The position numbers and the translations under genes are program-made. Below the pieces are notes generated by a model. That model had not been told where the DNA came from and did not search any database. It saw only the letters and a program-made list of their open reading frames with translations. Below are positions 10,551 to 19,990 of a DNA stretch of 64,000 nt, piece after piece. Position 1 is the stretch's first letter, and every line of letters starts with the position of its first letter. This stretch comes from Clarkia xantiana subsp. parviflora. Lineage: Eukaryota > Streptophyta > Magnoliopsida > Myrtales > Onagraceae. The DNA is taken from the NCBI GenBank assembly GCA_036873135.1, contig JAPTYO010000009.1, positions 40,068,756 to 40,132,755 of the forward strand, read 5' to 3'.

Positions 10551-11897
10551 CACAAGGTGTAATGGCTACATGCCACGCGATGTTGTAAGGCCCCGAGGGC
10601 TATCACCTCTTCAATTTCAACGCGCATAGTGAGGCAGTCGTTAGTGTGGTGACCCCAGGTGTTGTGGAATTTACATCAATGCGTGATGTCGGCTCCCAAG
10701 AACGCATGTGGTGTTTCCCTTGGCGGGGGGGGGGGGGGGGGGGGGGGGGGCAGCTTGTTCTGCAGGATGCTCACAAATATCTCTTCACCTCTGTGTTCAG
10801 AGGCGTGAATGCATATTTTGGGCCATCAAGTGTGCTCGTGCTTTCGTTTTGTTGAAGGAGTGCTCATCCCTCACCTGCGGGTGGTTTGCTCCACTCGAGC
10901 TCCCGTTCACAAGAGAATGCTCATTCGAGTTTCTCTTTGAGGTCACTCATTGACTGAGTGCTCCTCCAACCATACTCTCTTCCAAGTATAAGGAAGGATC
11001 GCGCATTCGAGTTCATAAAGAACCTGTTGATCACTGCCTCCTTTGTGGCCTTTAGCCAAGCTGCATTCGGCGCGAAGCGCTTGAGTACTCGAGAGTTGGT
11101 TCCCTTTCTTCTTGCCTGATGTCCCAAACACTTTGCAGTGTTGGGACTTTTTGGTAGTTGGTTGATCGTATAGGCGCAGAGAGTTTTTCAGGTCGTACCT
11201 CTTCTTGCTCGGGAAATCCCTGCCTTATCATGGCGATGGAGAGTTGTTGTTTACGCCTTAGAGCGTTCACATAGCACTGTCGTGCTGCGGTTTGATCTCC
11301 TAGGATCTCTCCAATTCCATTCTTGGTTGGGAATTTCAACTTCTGATGTGCCGTGGATTCGGACGGGTATGGCCTTTCATAATAAGTTGCACCAGAGTAG
11401 GATCCTTCAGGTCTTGCATTGTAGTATTGAGGGTTGGTAGCCGGGGGCTGTCTTCCCTGTTGTCTTGGGGCTTCTCCTCGGGTTGTGCCATGGGACACTG
11501 CTTCTCCTGCAGGATGTGCCTGAGCCGGTGGTTGCTAAGGTGGGGGAGGCGGTGGAGGCGCTTGGTTTCTTAGAGTATCCCTGAAGGCCAGGAGTTCCTT
11601 TATTGCTTGCATCATTGTGGGAGTTACTGTTGGGGCAGCATGTGCGCCTTGTGTGCCTGCATCCTGAGGTTGTTGGTTGTTATCCGGCATTCCGAAAGAT
11701 TGTTCCTCTACAGTGCGCGTTCTTCGCTCAAAACCTGGTGGGGGTTCATTGGTTTGAGATGTATACTCTGCCTGAGCATTGGGAGCTTCTTTTGAGGAAA
11801 CTGTGGACACCACGTCTGGGATGTCCTCAGGACCTGGCTAATTCCTCTTGGATTGTGCCCTGCTGGGCTCTACTGTAGTGTTCTTTCTCTTTGCCAT
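10551..11897 (-). pseudogene. gag: Chimeric gag of element C (copy 2)
   Basis: Duplicate of the gag at 4485-5824, starting at the minus-strand ATG at 11897. Between 11498 and 11052 the fused reading frame is open: Pro/Gln-rich gag, then the protease-RT linker (HQKLKFPTKNGIGEILGD), then capsid-like QEEREPTLEY. The fusion was therefore once continuous. The polyproline run is encoded by G26 at 10725-10750. The early stop at codon 20 is shared with copy 1 and predates the duplication. Confidence 0.7.
10725..10750. repeat. Homopolymer G26 (copy 2)
   Basis: Twenty-six G, against fourteen in copy 1. With the extra GGC before it the net gain is 15 bases, which keeps the polyproline reading frame. 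Length may be affected by sequencing. Confidence 0.85.
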
Positions 11898-11957
11898 TTA
11901 GCTTTGCTGGTAAGCGAGTGCTTGTTCGTTCGAGTCTCGCGGACGGCGCCAAAATGT

Positions 11958-12641
11958 TGGATCCTTTACTAGGTGGAGTGTCAGATCCTAGTAGTGACAC
12001 TGGAAGAATGCCTCGGGTCGCTCACTCTTCGGGTCTTCGCACGGATCTAGCTCGTGCGCCTCCGTATACCTGCAAGAGAGGCAGTATCGCACACCACGTA
12101 GGGGGGTGGAGTGCGATGAACCCTCTCCGAAGCATAAATTAGGTATTTTAGAGATAGAAAGTAAGAGAGAGGGTAGAGCTTCCGTTGTTAACTTAAGTTG
12201 TGAAATGAATGATCAAGGCTCCTATTTATAGGGAACCTTGGAATCAAACCGGGTTTTGAACGGTCTAACGTTGGTTCAATGTAAAGTATGAACCGAGCGT
12301 AGAAGAGAGTAAATCTGACATCGGGAGGGTTTGCACGTGCAGTTTTTACGTAGGGGTTTACATGTCAATAATAGGAGGAATACGGAGCATCTCGGGGTAC
12401 CGCATGGATCCCGGGAGGTCCGTGGTGACGGGAAAATAAGGAGGGTCGGATCGTCCCACAATCCGGACCGGATCCGGATTGTAATGTCAATCCGGACGCG
12501 GCACAAGTCTGGGGCGCGTACGCACGTATCTCAGACTTTTTAGTACTCGCGAGTAAATAATTCGAAACCGTTTAGTGGGTTTGACATGTATACGAAGTCC
12601 GAATAATATAAAACGAACCCGAATCAGACGTATACCCATCA
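11958..12641 (-). repeat. 5' LTR of element C (copy 2)
   Basis: Duplicate of 5885-6539, 684 bp, with one extra AATCCGGACC minisatellite unit near 12465-12490. TATA on the minus strand near 12220. Confidence 0.85.
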
Positions 12642-13681
12642 CTCATGCTTACGCGTCATGCGTCTAATGTTCCGATCATTAATGTCAAATGCAACTACAT
12701 CCTCAACATTCTAGCATACGTGTCAAACATGAAAATTCCGAAAAAATCATACATATTGGGCGACTGGTTTTCGGTTCTAAAATAATTTTAAACATTAGGA
12801 CCTGATTTTCAATTCATGCTTATATTCACTTACGCAACATTCTAGACATGAATCCTAGGCATTTCCAACTATCACAGCATGTGCATCCTAGTGCGCATTC
12901 CATATATTTAACCAGGGCTCCGCCACAACATGCAATATCCAGCTAGTTTGACTAAGTCAAGACAACATTTCTAACCATGCATTAATATATATTGAATAAT
13001 AAACAATTGCAATTCAACCCTCTAATTATCCAGTCCCAAATACATGTATCTCCGAGATCCATCCCCATAATCGAAGCAATGCATAAAGGTTAGCAACCCT
13101 ATGAGCACTGTGTAGTTCATTTAGAGGTTCAAAAACATTTGGATTTTAAAACTTGACAACCCTATTTTATTTAATTGACTTGAATTCGGTTTTAAAAATC
13201 ATTTCGGTTCAGTCAATTTCAGTTCGGTTTGGTCCGGTTCAGAAAATCCGATTCAGCCTGGTCCGGCATATCCGGTACGGTTCGGCAAATCCGGTTCAGT
13301 TCGGTTTTAAATTTTAAAATCAGGTTTGGTCCGAACCGGTCCAATAAAATAGGGTTTGGTTCGGTTCAACACACAAAACCGGTTCGTTTAGATCCACTTA
13401 ATTACCCCGGTTCGACCCGACCCGATTAGGTCGAACCGATTGAGAAAACCCGGTTCGATTTAAATCCGTCCCAGTTTAATATATTGGACCGGTCCAATAA
13501 TTAAAATTTTCAAAAGGTTGGGCCGAAATGCTTACTTGTGGCCCAAGTAAGGTTTTAAAGTCCAAAAATATCTAACTTAGCCACCAAATAACATTAATTA
13601 TTGAAAAAATAATTTCCAATATATATATATAAATTTCGGACCATATTAAAACATATATATATATATATATTTATTGCTATG

Positions 13682-13728
<47 letters not shown>

Positions 13729-14050
13729 TTATTTATTTATTTACTGTCAATATCTTAAATAGGGTAACAAATATACCGACAATATATTTTCTCAATCTTT
13801 TATGCAATAGTATCTATCAATAATATCTTTAACCATATTAAATATTTAGATATATTGATAGTGATATACTTTACCCTCCTTACATATTTCGGCCGGCCTA
13901 TGTATTTGGGGAGGCCCAATATTGGGCCTCCCAAGTCAATTGGGATTTGGGTCTAGCCCAATTACCCTAATGTGAAATTTACCCAAGTTCATTAGGTAAA
14001 CTATACATATTATGGGCTACCAATTATGGCGCCCATCAGCATATGCTTAC
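12642..14050 (-). mobile_element. Ty1/copia fragment E' (copy 2)
   Basis: Duplicate of 6540-7948, with TA runs of different length at 13657-13725. It shares the roughly 870-bp absence relative to element E. Confidence 0.75.
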
Positions 14051-15344
14051 AAATTAGAGCTCTGTAGACTGGATTAAAAAAAGGGAAGTCGGTGAATTTT
14101 ATTTCAAGAACACGAGTTACATGTCTTAAGACGATTTGGGCGTATAGACGAGATACAATATGTCCTTACAAGGGTTTCAAGCACCTTGGACCCCGTATGC
14201 CCTAACCTCCTATGCCATGCCTCCACATTATTGTAGTTCGTCACCATTGCTTGAGCTTGAGGACAAGTTGATGAGTGTAACTCATAAACACCATCGCGAT
14301 TTGAACCTCTAAGGAGAGGCGCCCCGTACGAAGATCCTTCACAACAAAAAAGGAAGCAAAAAACTCAATAGAGGTGTTATTTGACGTGCAAAATTTAGAA
14401 AGTGATATAAGTTTTGCTTCATGCTTGGAACACACAAAACATTAGATAGTTTCAATGAACCAGCTAGAGTGGTCGAACCCGTATGAGTTATAGATAAACA
14501 TGCTCCGTCTACTACGATGATATCATCGGGGCCATCATAATTGGAATGCATGGATAACTTGCGGAGATTGTTGCTCATGTGATGGGATTCACCAAAATCA
14601 ACAAGCCATTTTTCATCTTGTTGTGGTTGTGGTCCAGCAGTTGTGTGATGGGCGGTGGGTTTTGGATATCTTGATCGACATGTGTTGGCCGAGTGTTCAC
14701 AGATTTGGCAAGTCACATGAGTTTTTTTCTTGGAAAAGAACCTCCTCTGCCATGGTTTTGATTGGACCCACGAGAATTCTTGCCCGACCACTTCATTCTA
14801 TGATGCCCTCCATAATACCCTTCCTTAGTATGGTTTGAATTGGTGTGTTGCTCCCTACGAGTAAAGTTAACAGAAGCAATTGAAAATTACTTACAGTTTC
14901 AGCACGACAAATATACCTCTCATGCTCGGTTAGCATGCCATGTAATTCCTCGAACGTAATAAGGCTATCACGCACACGAATCGCAGCTGCAATTTCCGTG
15001 AATTCAGAGCCAACACCATTGAGGGAGTAAATTACGAGGTCGGTGTCATCAACTGGAGATCCGATTATGGCAAGCTCATCCGCAATCCCTTTTATTTCGC
15101 CAAGGAATTCAGCAACTAGTCTGGTTACTCGTTTGGTCAAGGTGAGTGTTTATTTGAGTGACATAATTCTTGATCGAGAACGACTTGCATATGCTCGACC
15201 GAGCTTCGCCCAGGCGTCTTAAGAAGTTTCAGCAGTGGCGATGAGGGAGACCACTTGTTCAGAGACGGACGCAAGAACAGCGTGAAGCAGTAACTGGTCC
15301 TGTCGAATCCAGTGAGTGTACTCTGGATTAGTAACTTCTTCTAG
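14051..15344 (-). pseudogene. gag-pol: Copia F gag-protease fragment (copy 2)
   Basis: Duplicate of 7949-9246. Gag from 15140 leftward is more open than in copy 1. The protease active site has decayed from DSGA to DFGE (WLVDFGESHH), so this copy cannot encode an active aspartic protease. The missing N-terminal part of gag continues at 17409-17608, on the other side of element G. Confidence 0.8.
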
Positions 15345-15579
15345 TATTTGCATTTTAGCCACTAATGTTCTTAGGGTTTGAATGTCCTAGAGACCTCATA
15401 TATAAATTTGCATTTTAGTCCCTAATGTTCGTAGGGTTTGCATTCTAGTCCTTGAGGCCTATTATATAAAGGAGCCTCCCATATTGTAATAGGTAAGCAA
15501 TCTTTCCATTATGTTTAGTATATTGAAAGCATTGCTCTCATCTTACTCTCCAACCATCCAACAATTATAAACGTTTATA

Positions 15580-15593
15580 TGGTATCAGAGCCA
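15580..15593 (+). other. Primer binding site of element G
   Basis: TGGTATCAGAGCCA complements the 3' end of plant initiator-Met tRNA and directly follows the LTR end ACGTTTATA. Confidence 0.9.
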
Positions 15594-16424
15594 ACGATCT
15601 TGGTTCTTTGATTTCGATTTCGTTTTTCTTTTTCCAGATTTTTTTTTCTCTTCTGCGCCGTCATCACAGTACCCTAGCCCCGAATTTAGCCCATTGGTTT
15701 TATGGTTCTTCTTCCAAAATTGACATCGCCAATCGACCCTGAAGCTTCCGACGATAGTCTCCAGCTCTCCAGCGCCACCGTCTGATGCTGCACGCGCCAC
15801 CTCCGTCTGCAGCCACCGCTGGCGCGTGTAAGCCACGCGCCGCCTTCTCAGCCTCCGTTGGCCGCCGCGTTGACTGTTCTGGAATCGCCGGAACTTGCTG
15901 ACTCCATTGCGATAGTTTCCGCCGTCTTCCGAGGTGATTTGGAGCTTCGAATTTACTAGTGCTGCTTCGGCACTGTTAGATGTTGCTGCTGCTTCTGTTT
16001 TGCAGCACTGTTACTGCTGCAAATTACTGCTGTTGTTTGCTGCTGAAAATCTTAAAATGCTGCTGTTATTATTGGATTTTGCTGCACTATGCTGCTGCAA
16101 TTTTGGAATTTATGCTGCAAATCATGTTGATGGTTTCTATTTCTGTTTTGCTGCTGAAATTTGTTGTTGCTGTTGCTGAATTTGGTTCAGTTGTGGTTGC
16201 TCCTGCTGTAATTGATGAACTGTTGTTGCATTTCAGCTACTATCTTGCTGTAATTTTCAGCTTGTTTGTTGCAAAATCTGGTTTGCACACAAGGTTTTCG
16301 ATGAAATGTCTTGCTGGATTGTTTGAGCTTTTTATGGCATATGCTGCTTGTTTTGGCTCTTGTATTGCTGGATTTCAGCTGGTTTTGTTGTTGATTGGAG
16401 CATGGAGATTCGTTTTTGGTTGAT

Positions 16425-16921
16425 TTGTTGAAGATTGAAGCATTGGAGCTTCATCTTTTTTTGTTTTATTGAAGATTGAAGCATTGGAGCTTCGTCTTTC
16501 ATTGGTTTATTGCAGATTGGAGTATTGGAGCTTCCTCTCATTTTGGAGCTTTAACGATTTAGAGCAGTGTATTGCTCTTACTGGCTTCAGCTGAGTTCTG
16601 GAGTGTTTTGTTTGGTAACAAAGCCTTGGAGCTTTTGTTATTGAAGATTGGAGCTTGGAAGCTTCATTTCATTTTGGCGGTTGGATTGAGTAGAATTGAC
16701 AGGATCTACTCAATCGATTTTCATTTTGAGGACCATAGGTGGCTGTCATCACTACATGTGGATTTTCACACCTCTGAGAGCATGAAGTATTGCTACAAGT
16801 GGGTATCCACCTCCGAGAGCATGATGAAGACCAACCGATTGTTGCTACATGTGAATTTTCACACCTCTGAGAGCATGATGTATAGCTACAAGTGGGTATT
16901 CACCGCTGAGAGCACGATGGA
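16425..16921. repeat. Internal repeats of element G
   Basis: Three units of about 57 bp around GAAGCATTGGAGCTTC (16425-16550), and two 92-bp units starting CTACATGTG (16752 and 16844) with CACACCTCTGAGAGCATGA. The Leu/Cys-rich ORFs across 15934-16423 come from the TGC repeats and are not convincing genes. Confidence 0.65.
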
Positions 16922-17408
16922 CCTTGAAGATTCAGGATTTGATTCAAGATTGCAGGTTTTGTTGGACTTGATCTTGATGTTGGGTAATGAAGCCTTAGAG
17001 CTTTCATTGTTGAAGATTGGAGCTTTGTAGCTCTGTTTTGAAGTTGGATTGTTTTGTGATTCTTTTGGAGCTGCGTTTTGAAGATTGAACTGTTTTGGGA
17101 TTGAATAGTTTAAGATTGGAGATGTGTTTTGGATTGAAGAAGGAAGAAGAGGAAGAAGATGAGGGAATATTGGGATATATATATATGTATGGGGACTTAA
17201 TATCTAATTATGTTAAGTTTATGTCAGTTCTAGTTTTTGCATTTTAGTCCTGAATGTTCGTAGGGTTTGCATTCTAGTCCTAGATGCCTCCTATACAAAG
17301 GAGCCTCCCATATTGTAATAGGTAAGCAATATTTCCATTATGTTTAGTATATTGAAAGCATTGCTCTCATCTTACTCTCCAACCATCCAACAATTATAAA
17401 CGTTTATA

Positions 17409-17608
17409 CCATTCTTCTCAACCTTTTCAGACGGACGCTTCTTGGATCCGTCCACATACCCGAGAAGATCGTAGCCGATCAGTAGAGAGTTGAATTGTGC
17501 TCTCCAGGAAGGGTAGTTCTTTGAGGTTAGTTTGAGAGGTAATTGAGCGGCAACATTAATGGAAATCAGACCGGAGGAGTTGAGGGTGGAGTTTATGTCG
17601 TTGGCCAT
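17409..17608 (-). pseudogene. gag: N-terminus of copia F gag
   Basis: The start is ATG at 17608 (MANDIN). The typical copia gag opening follows: LPLKLTSKNYPSWRAQF and LIGYDLLGYVDG. The frame is open up to EKNG at 17409 where element G is inserted, and gag continues at 15344. The primer site and LTR of F lie just upstream. Confidence 0.8.
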
Positions 17609-17631
17609 CTGGATAGACTCGTTTGAGTTAT

Positions 17632-17839
17632 GCTCTGATACCATAAAGTTGACGACAGAAAGAAGAGAATTCAAGTTATATTCATCTGTAGTAGGGTTTA
17701 CAATATATAGTACAAAAGATATACAAATGTAACTTGTAAAGATAATATAGAATATCTACACATAATATTTACTCTCCCAATCTTATTCACTCTTCACAAT
17801 CTTCGGGATTGTTATATCCCTAATAAGTACTGACAAACA
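17632..17839 (-). repeat. Primer site and 5' LTR of copia F
   Basis: On the minus strand TGGTATCAGAGC (17632-17643) is preceded by an LTR of about 190 bp, starting TGTTTGTCAG (17839) and ending CTGTCGTCA (17649). The 3' LTR is not in the window. Confidence 0.6.
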
Positions 17840-17973
17840 TAAATAAAGTAAAAAATTGACACTTATTTTTAAGCTCAAATCCTTAAGTTTTCTATTACTA
17901 TGCATAAATTCGTAATAGGTGGAATACATAAACTAATTTAATTGAATATATGTTTTGATATATTTTTTTTATT

Positions 17974-17978
17974 ACAAT
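17974..17978. repeat. Target site duplication of element A, left
   Basis: ACAAT, repeated at 30184-30188 directly after the 3' LTR. This fixes the LTR as TGATGGG to GATCCA. Confidence 0.9.
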
Positions 17979-18713
17979 TGATGGGTTCCGATGAAATCGT
18001 TAGCCCCGTTAACAGTTAATAAACGGCGAATAAGCGAAGTGGGCCTTGTAAAAGACCTGGAAGGTCCAGAAGCCAAGTATGAAGGGTCCCGACGAGATCG
18101 GTCCCGATATATGAGCTGAATGCTCCCGACGAGAAGCCTCTGAGTAGGCCCCGATATGCCTTTGAGAAGGCCCCGATAATAAAGCCCCGAGAAAGCTGGC
18201 CCTGTCTCGTGAGACGAGGGGTCCTGGGTGGTGACCTAGAATGAGATAACTCTGGAGTCCCCGACATGGATTGGGACTTGTGATCAGAGTATAAGACCAA
18301 GAAACCCACCTACTAAATAGGGTAGTGGGGAAACGGTTGAGATACAGATAAACTCCCCCGAGATACGCAGGGCGTGCCCGAGATACGCTGAGCGTGGGCG
18401 AGATACGCGGAGCGTGGGGCGAGATACACGGAATCCCGAACGAGATATACGGAACGTGGGTAAAACTGCCAGGCGCGGTTACAGGTAACTAAGGTAACTT
18501 CCCCTCCTATATAAAGGAGGAAGTTACCTCAGAAAACACACATTCTAATACGAACTTAGATTACTGCTTTCCACCCCATCGTTCATACTCTCATTTAAGC
18601 ATCGGAGAGGGATTCTGGGTCACCACCCAGTTCATCCCCTTTTTCAGGATTACGCGGAGCCCAGGAGTTCAAGCCTTCCGTCAAAAACGTAACGGAGCTT
18701 CGACCGTGATCCA
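17979..18713 (+). repeat. 5' LTR of element A
   Basis: 735 bp, TG...CA ends. It contains repeated CCCGAGATACGC units near 18357-18425 and the promoter at 18508. Confidence 0.95.
18492..18529. promoter_or_regulatory. LTR TATA box inside an inverted repeat (element A)
   Basis: TATATAAA at 18508-18515 is framed by the arms AGGTAACTT...CCTCC and GGAGGAAGTTACCT, complementary over about 14 pairs with a two-base bulge. The 3' LTR (near 29962-29999) has the same structure, and element B has a similar one. Confidence 0.75.
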
Positions 18714-18717
18714 ACAT

Positions 18718-18734
18718 TGGCGCCGTTTGTGGGA
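18718..18734 (+). other. Primer binding site of element A
   Basis: TGGCGCCGTTTGTGGGA, four bases after the LTR end. It is closely similar to the site of element B. Confidence 0.85.
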
Positions 18735-18768
18735 ATCGTCTGTGGTTACCCCGCATCTCCACCAAAGG

Positions 18769-19447
18769 GGGCGAGGGTCTCGGACTTCTTGAAGTCAATA
18801 GCATCCTCGTATACCGTGTACAACTCCTCGACGGCATTGAACAGAACGTTCTCCACCTCGGTTTTGCAGAACCCCACGGCATCCGCCTTGAAATCATCGG
18901 AGTTCCGATATTCCTCGCGGCCCTCCTGGCGACCCTCCTCGCGACCTTGAGCTTTCGCCTCAGCCAGCCTGGCAGGAAATTCATCCTTCTCGGACTCGAG
19001 TCCCGCCTTAGCTTCCTCGAGAATGCTCTTCTCGAGGGCGAATTACCTCTTCTCTGCCTCGTGTCGCTGCTGTTCCTCCTTAAGCATCCTCCGCTCCCGA
19101 CGCAGCACGGCTTCATGATCATGGACCTGTTTTTGCAAGTCCATAGCCTTCTGGCCGAGGAGGGACTTCTCCTTAGCTATCTTCTCCCTTGCCGCCACAG
19201 CGCTGGCAAGGTCCTCCTGGAGCTTGGCCAAGGCTTTGGGGTCCGACCTGGCCCGTTCTTCCTCCAAAGCACCCTTCAGAGCCAGGATGTAACCAAAGCA
19301 GCGCTGTTGGTTCGCAGTTTCCTAAGGCAAAAGGAAAAGAGATTGAGGTCCGATAATCAAAGGAAAGAACAAAAGCGAGAGTAAAGTTTTACCTCCATCC
19401 GACGGATAGCCATGTCGCGAAGGTCTTCCTCGATATCCTCCGGTGCC
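18769..19447 (-). pseudogene. Copy of aORF sequence occupying the gag position of element A
   Basis: This 679-bp stretch is nearly the same as 24401-25078 of the same element (about fifteen differences by eye, plus one indel). It includes part of aORF exon 3, the 71-bp intron and the start of the coiled-coil exon. It lies 35 bp after the primer site and ends directly before the protease region, where element B has about 1.6 kb of gag. On the minus strand it reads a coiled coil (EKIAKEKSLLGQKAMDLQ). This copy lacks the stop and the one-base loss seen in the original at 24401-25078. Confidence 0.9.
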
Positions 19448-19990
19448 CGTAAGGAGAGGCGGGGAACCATTAACGTTATTCATGGAGGAATGGCGGCGGG
19501 AGGTGATACTTCCGCTTCTCGGGAGAATTGCGCTTCCCGTATTTCTGCTGCTGTGGTGCTAGGAAAGAGGTCCCGATCGTGGACTATAAAGGAGGAAATG
19601 GTGATTTCTTTTTCAGCGGAGGACCTGATAGGTGTGGAGAGCCCCCACGATGACGCCTTGGTCGTAACCTTGGATGTGGATGGATTCGAGATGAAGCGGA
19701 TCCTGATAGACGGAGGGAGCTCCTCCGACATTCTGTTCATGGACGCCCTAGAAGCCATGGGAAAGATGAAGAAGTACCTGACGCAGGTGAGCTTCCCGAT
19801 GGTGGGATTCTCCGGTTCTACTTCCTATCCGTTGGGAATGATTACCTTACCGGTGGAGTTCGGTAGTGGCTGGAAAGTGGAAAGGCGGAACGTGGATTTC
19901 GTCGTGGTAGAGTCTACGGGGACGTACAACGCTATCATCGGGAGGACCACCATCAACCCTCTCATGGCAGTCGCCTCGACCGTCCACTAG
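19448..19990 (+). pseudogene. pol: Aspartic protease region of element A
   Basis: Begins with the gag-protease junction RGTINVIHGG and runs through the retropepsin-like core: KRILIDGGSSSDILFMDAL carries the active-site D-G-G-S variant, and YNAIIGRTTINPL is the conserved region near the flap and C-terminal strand. A TAG at 19988-19990 replaces the CAG (Gln) found in element B before KMKFPT, so protease is cut from RT. The protease would process the polyprotein inside the particle. Confidence 0.85.

Larger units (their letters stand above)
9292..15394. repeat. Tandem segmental duplication, copy 2
   Basis: Second copy of 3583-9291, about 6.1 kb. The joint at 9289-9292 places the first bases of the G LTR next to the middle of the 210-bp repeat of C, with only a two-base AC overlap. 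Copy 2 keeps the 356 bp at 10081-10436 that copy 1 lacks. Confidence 0.9.
15345..17408 (+). mobile_element. Element G, non-autonomous copia-like LTR retrotransposon
   Basis: Two short LTRs (about 15345-15579 and 17220-17408) share the run GTTTGCATTCTAGTCC to ACGTTTATA. The 5' LTR is directly followed by TGGTATCAGAGCCA, a perfect initiator-Met tRNA primer site. The 1.6-kb interior encodes no recognisable gag or pol. It has CT-rich sequence, a TGC/CTG-rich stretch (15960-16250), short internal repeats and a purine-rich tract (17137-17166) before the 3' LTR. The element splits gag of copia F. The 5' LTR has an extra diverged unit of about 55 bp. Exact ends and target duplication could not be fixed. 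Confidence 0.75.

Noticed and set aside
15580..15593. Possible tRNA gene
   Set aside because: Only the primer-site complement of the tRNA 3' end is present; no cloverleaf can be formed around it. The same holds at 17632 and 51675.
15934..16423. Long Leu/Cys-rich ORFs suggesting a membrane protein
   Set aside because: They follow from CTG/TGC repeats in element G and are open in several frames; there is no start context, domain or family match.
18595..19384. ORFs on both strands after the 5' LTR of A read as a novel gag
   Set aside because: The sequence is a copy of 24401-25078, that is aORF coiled-coil DNA, not gag.
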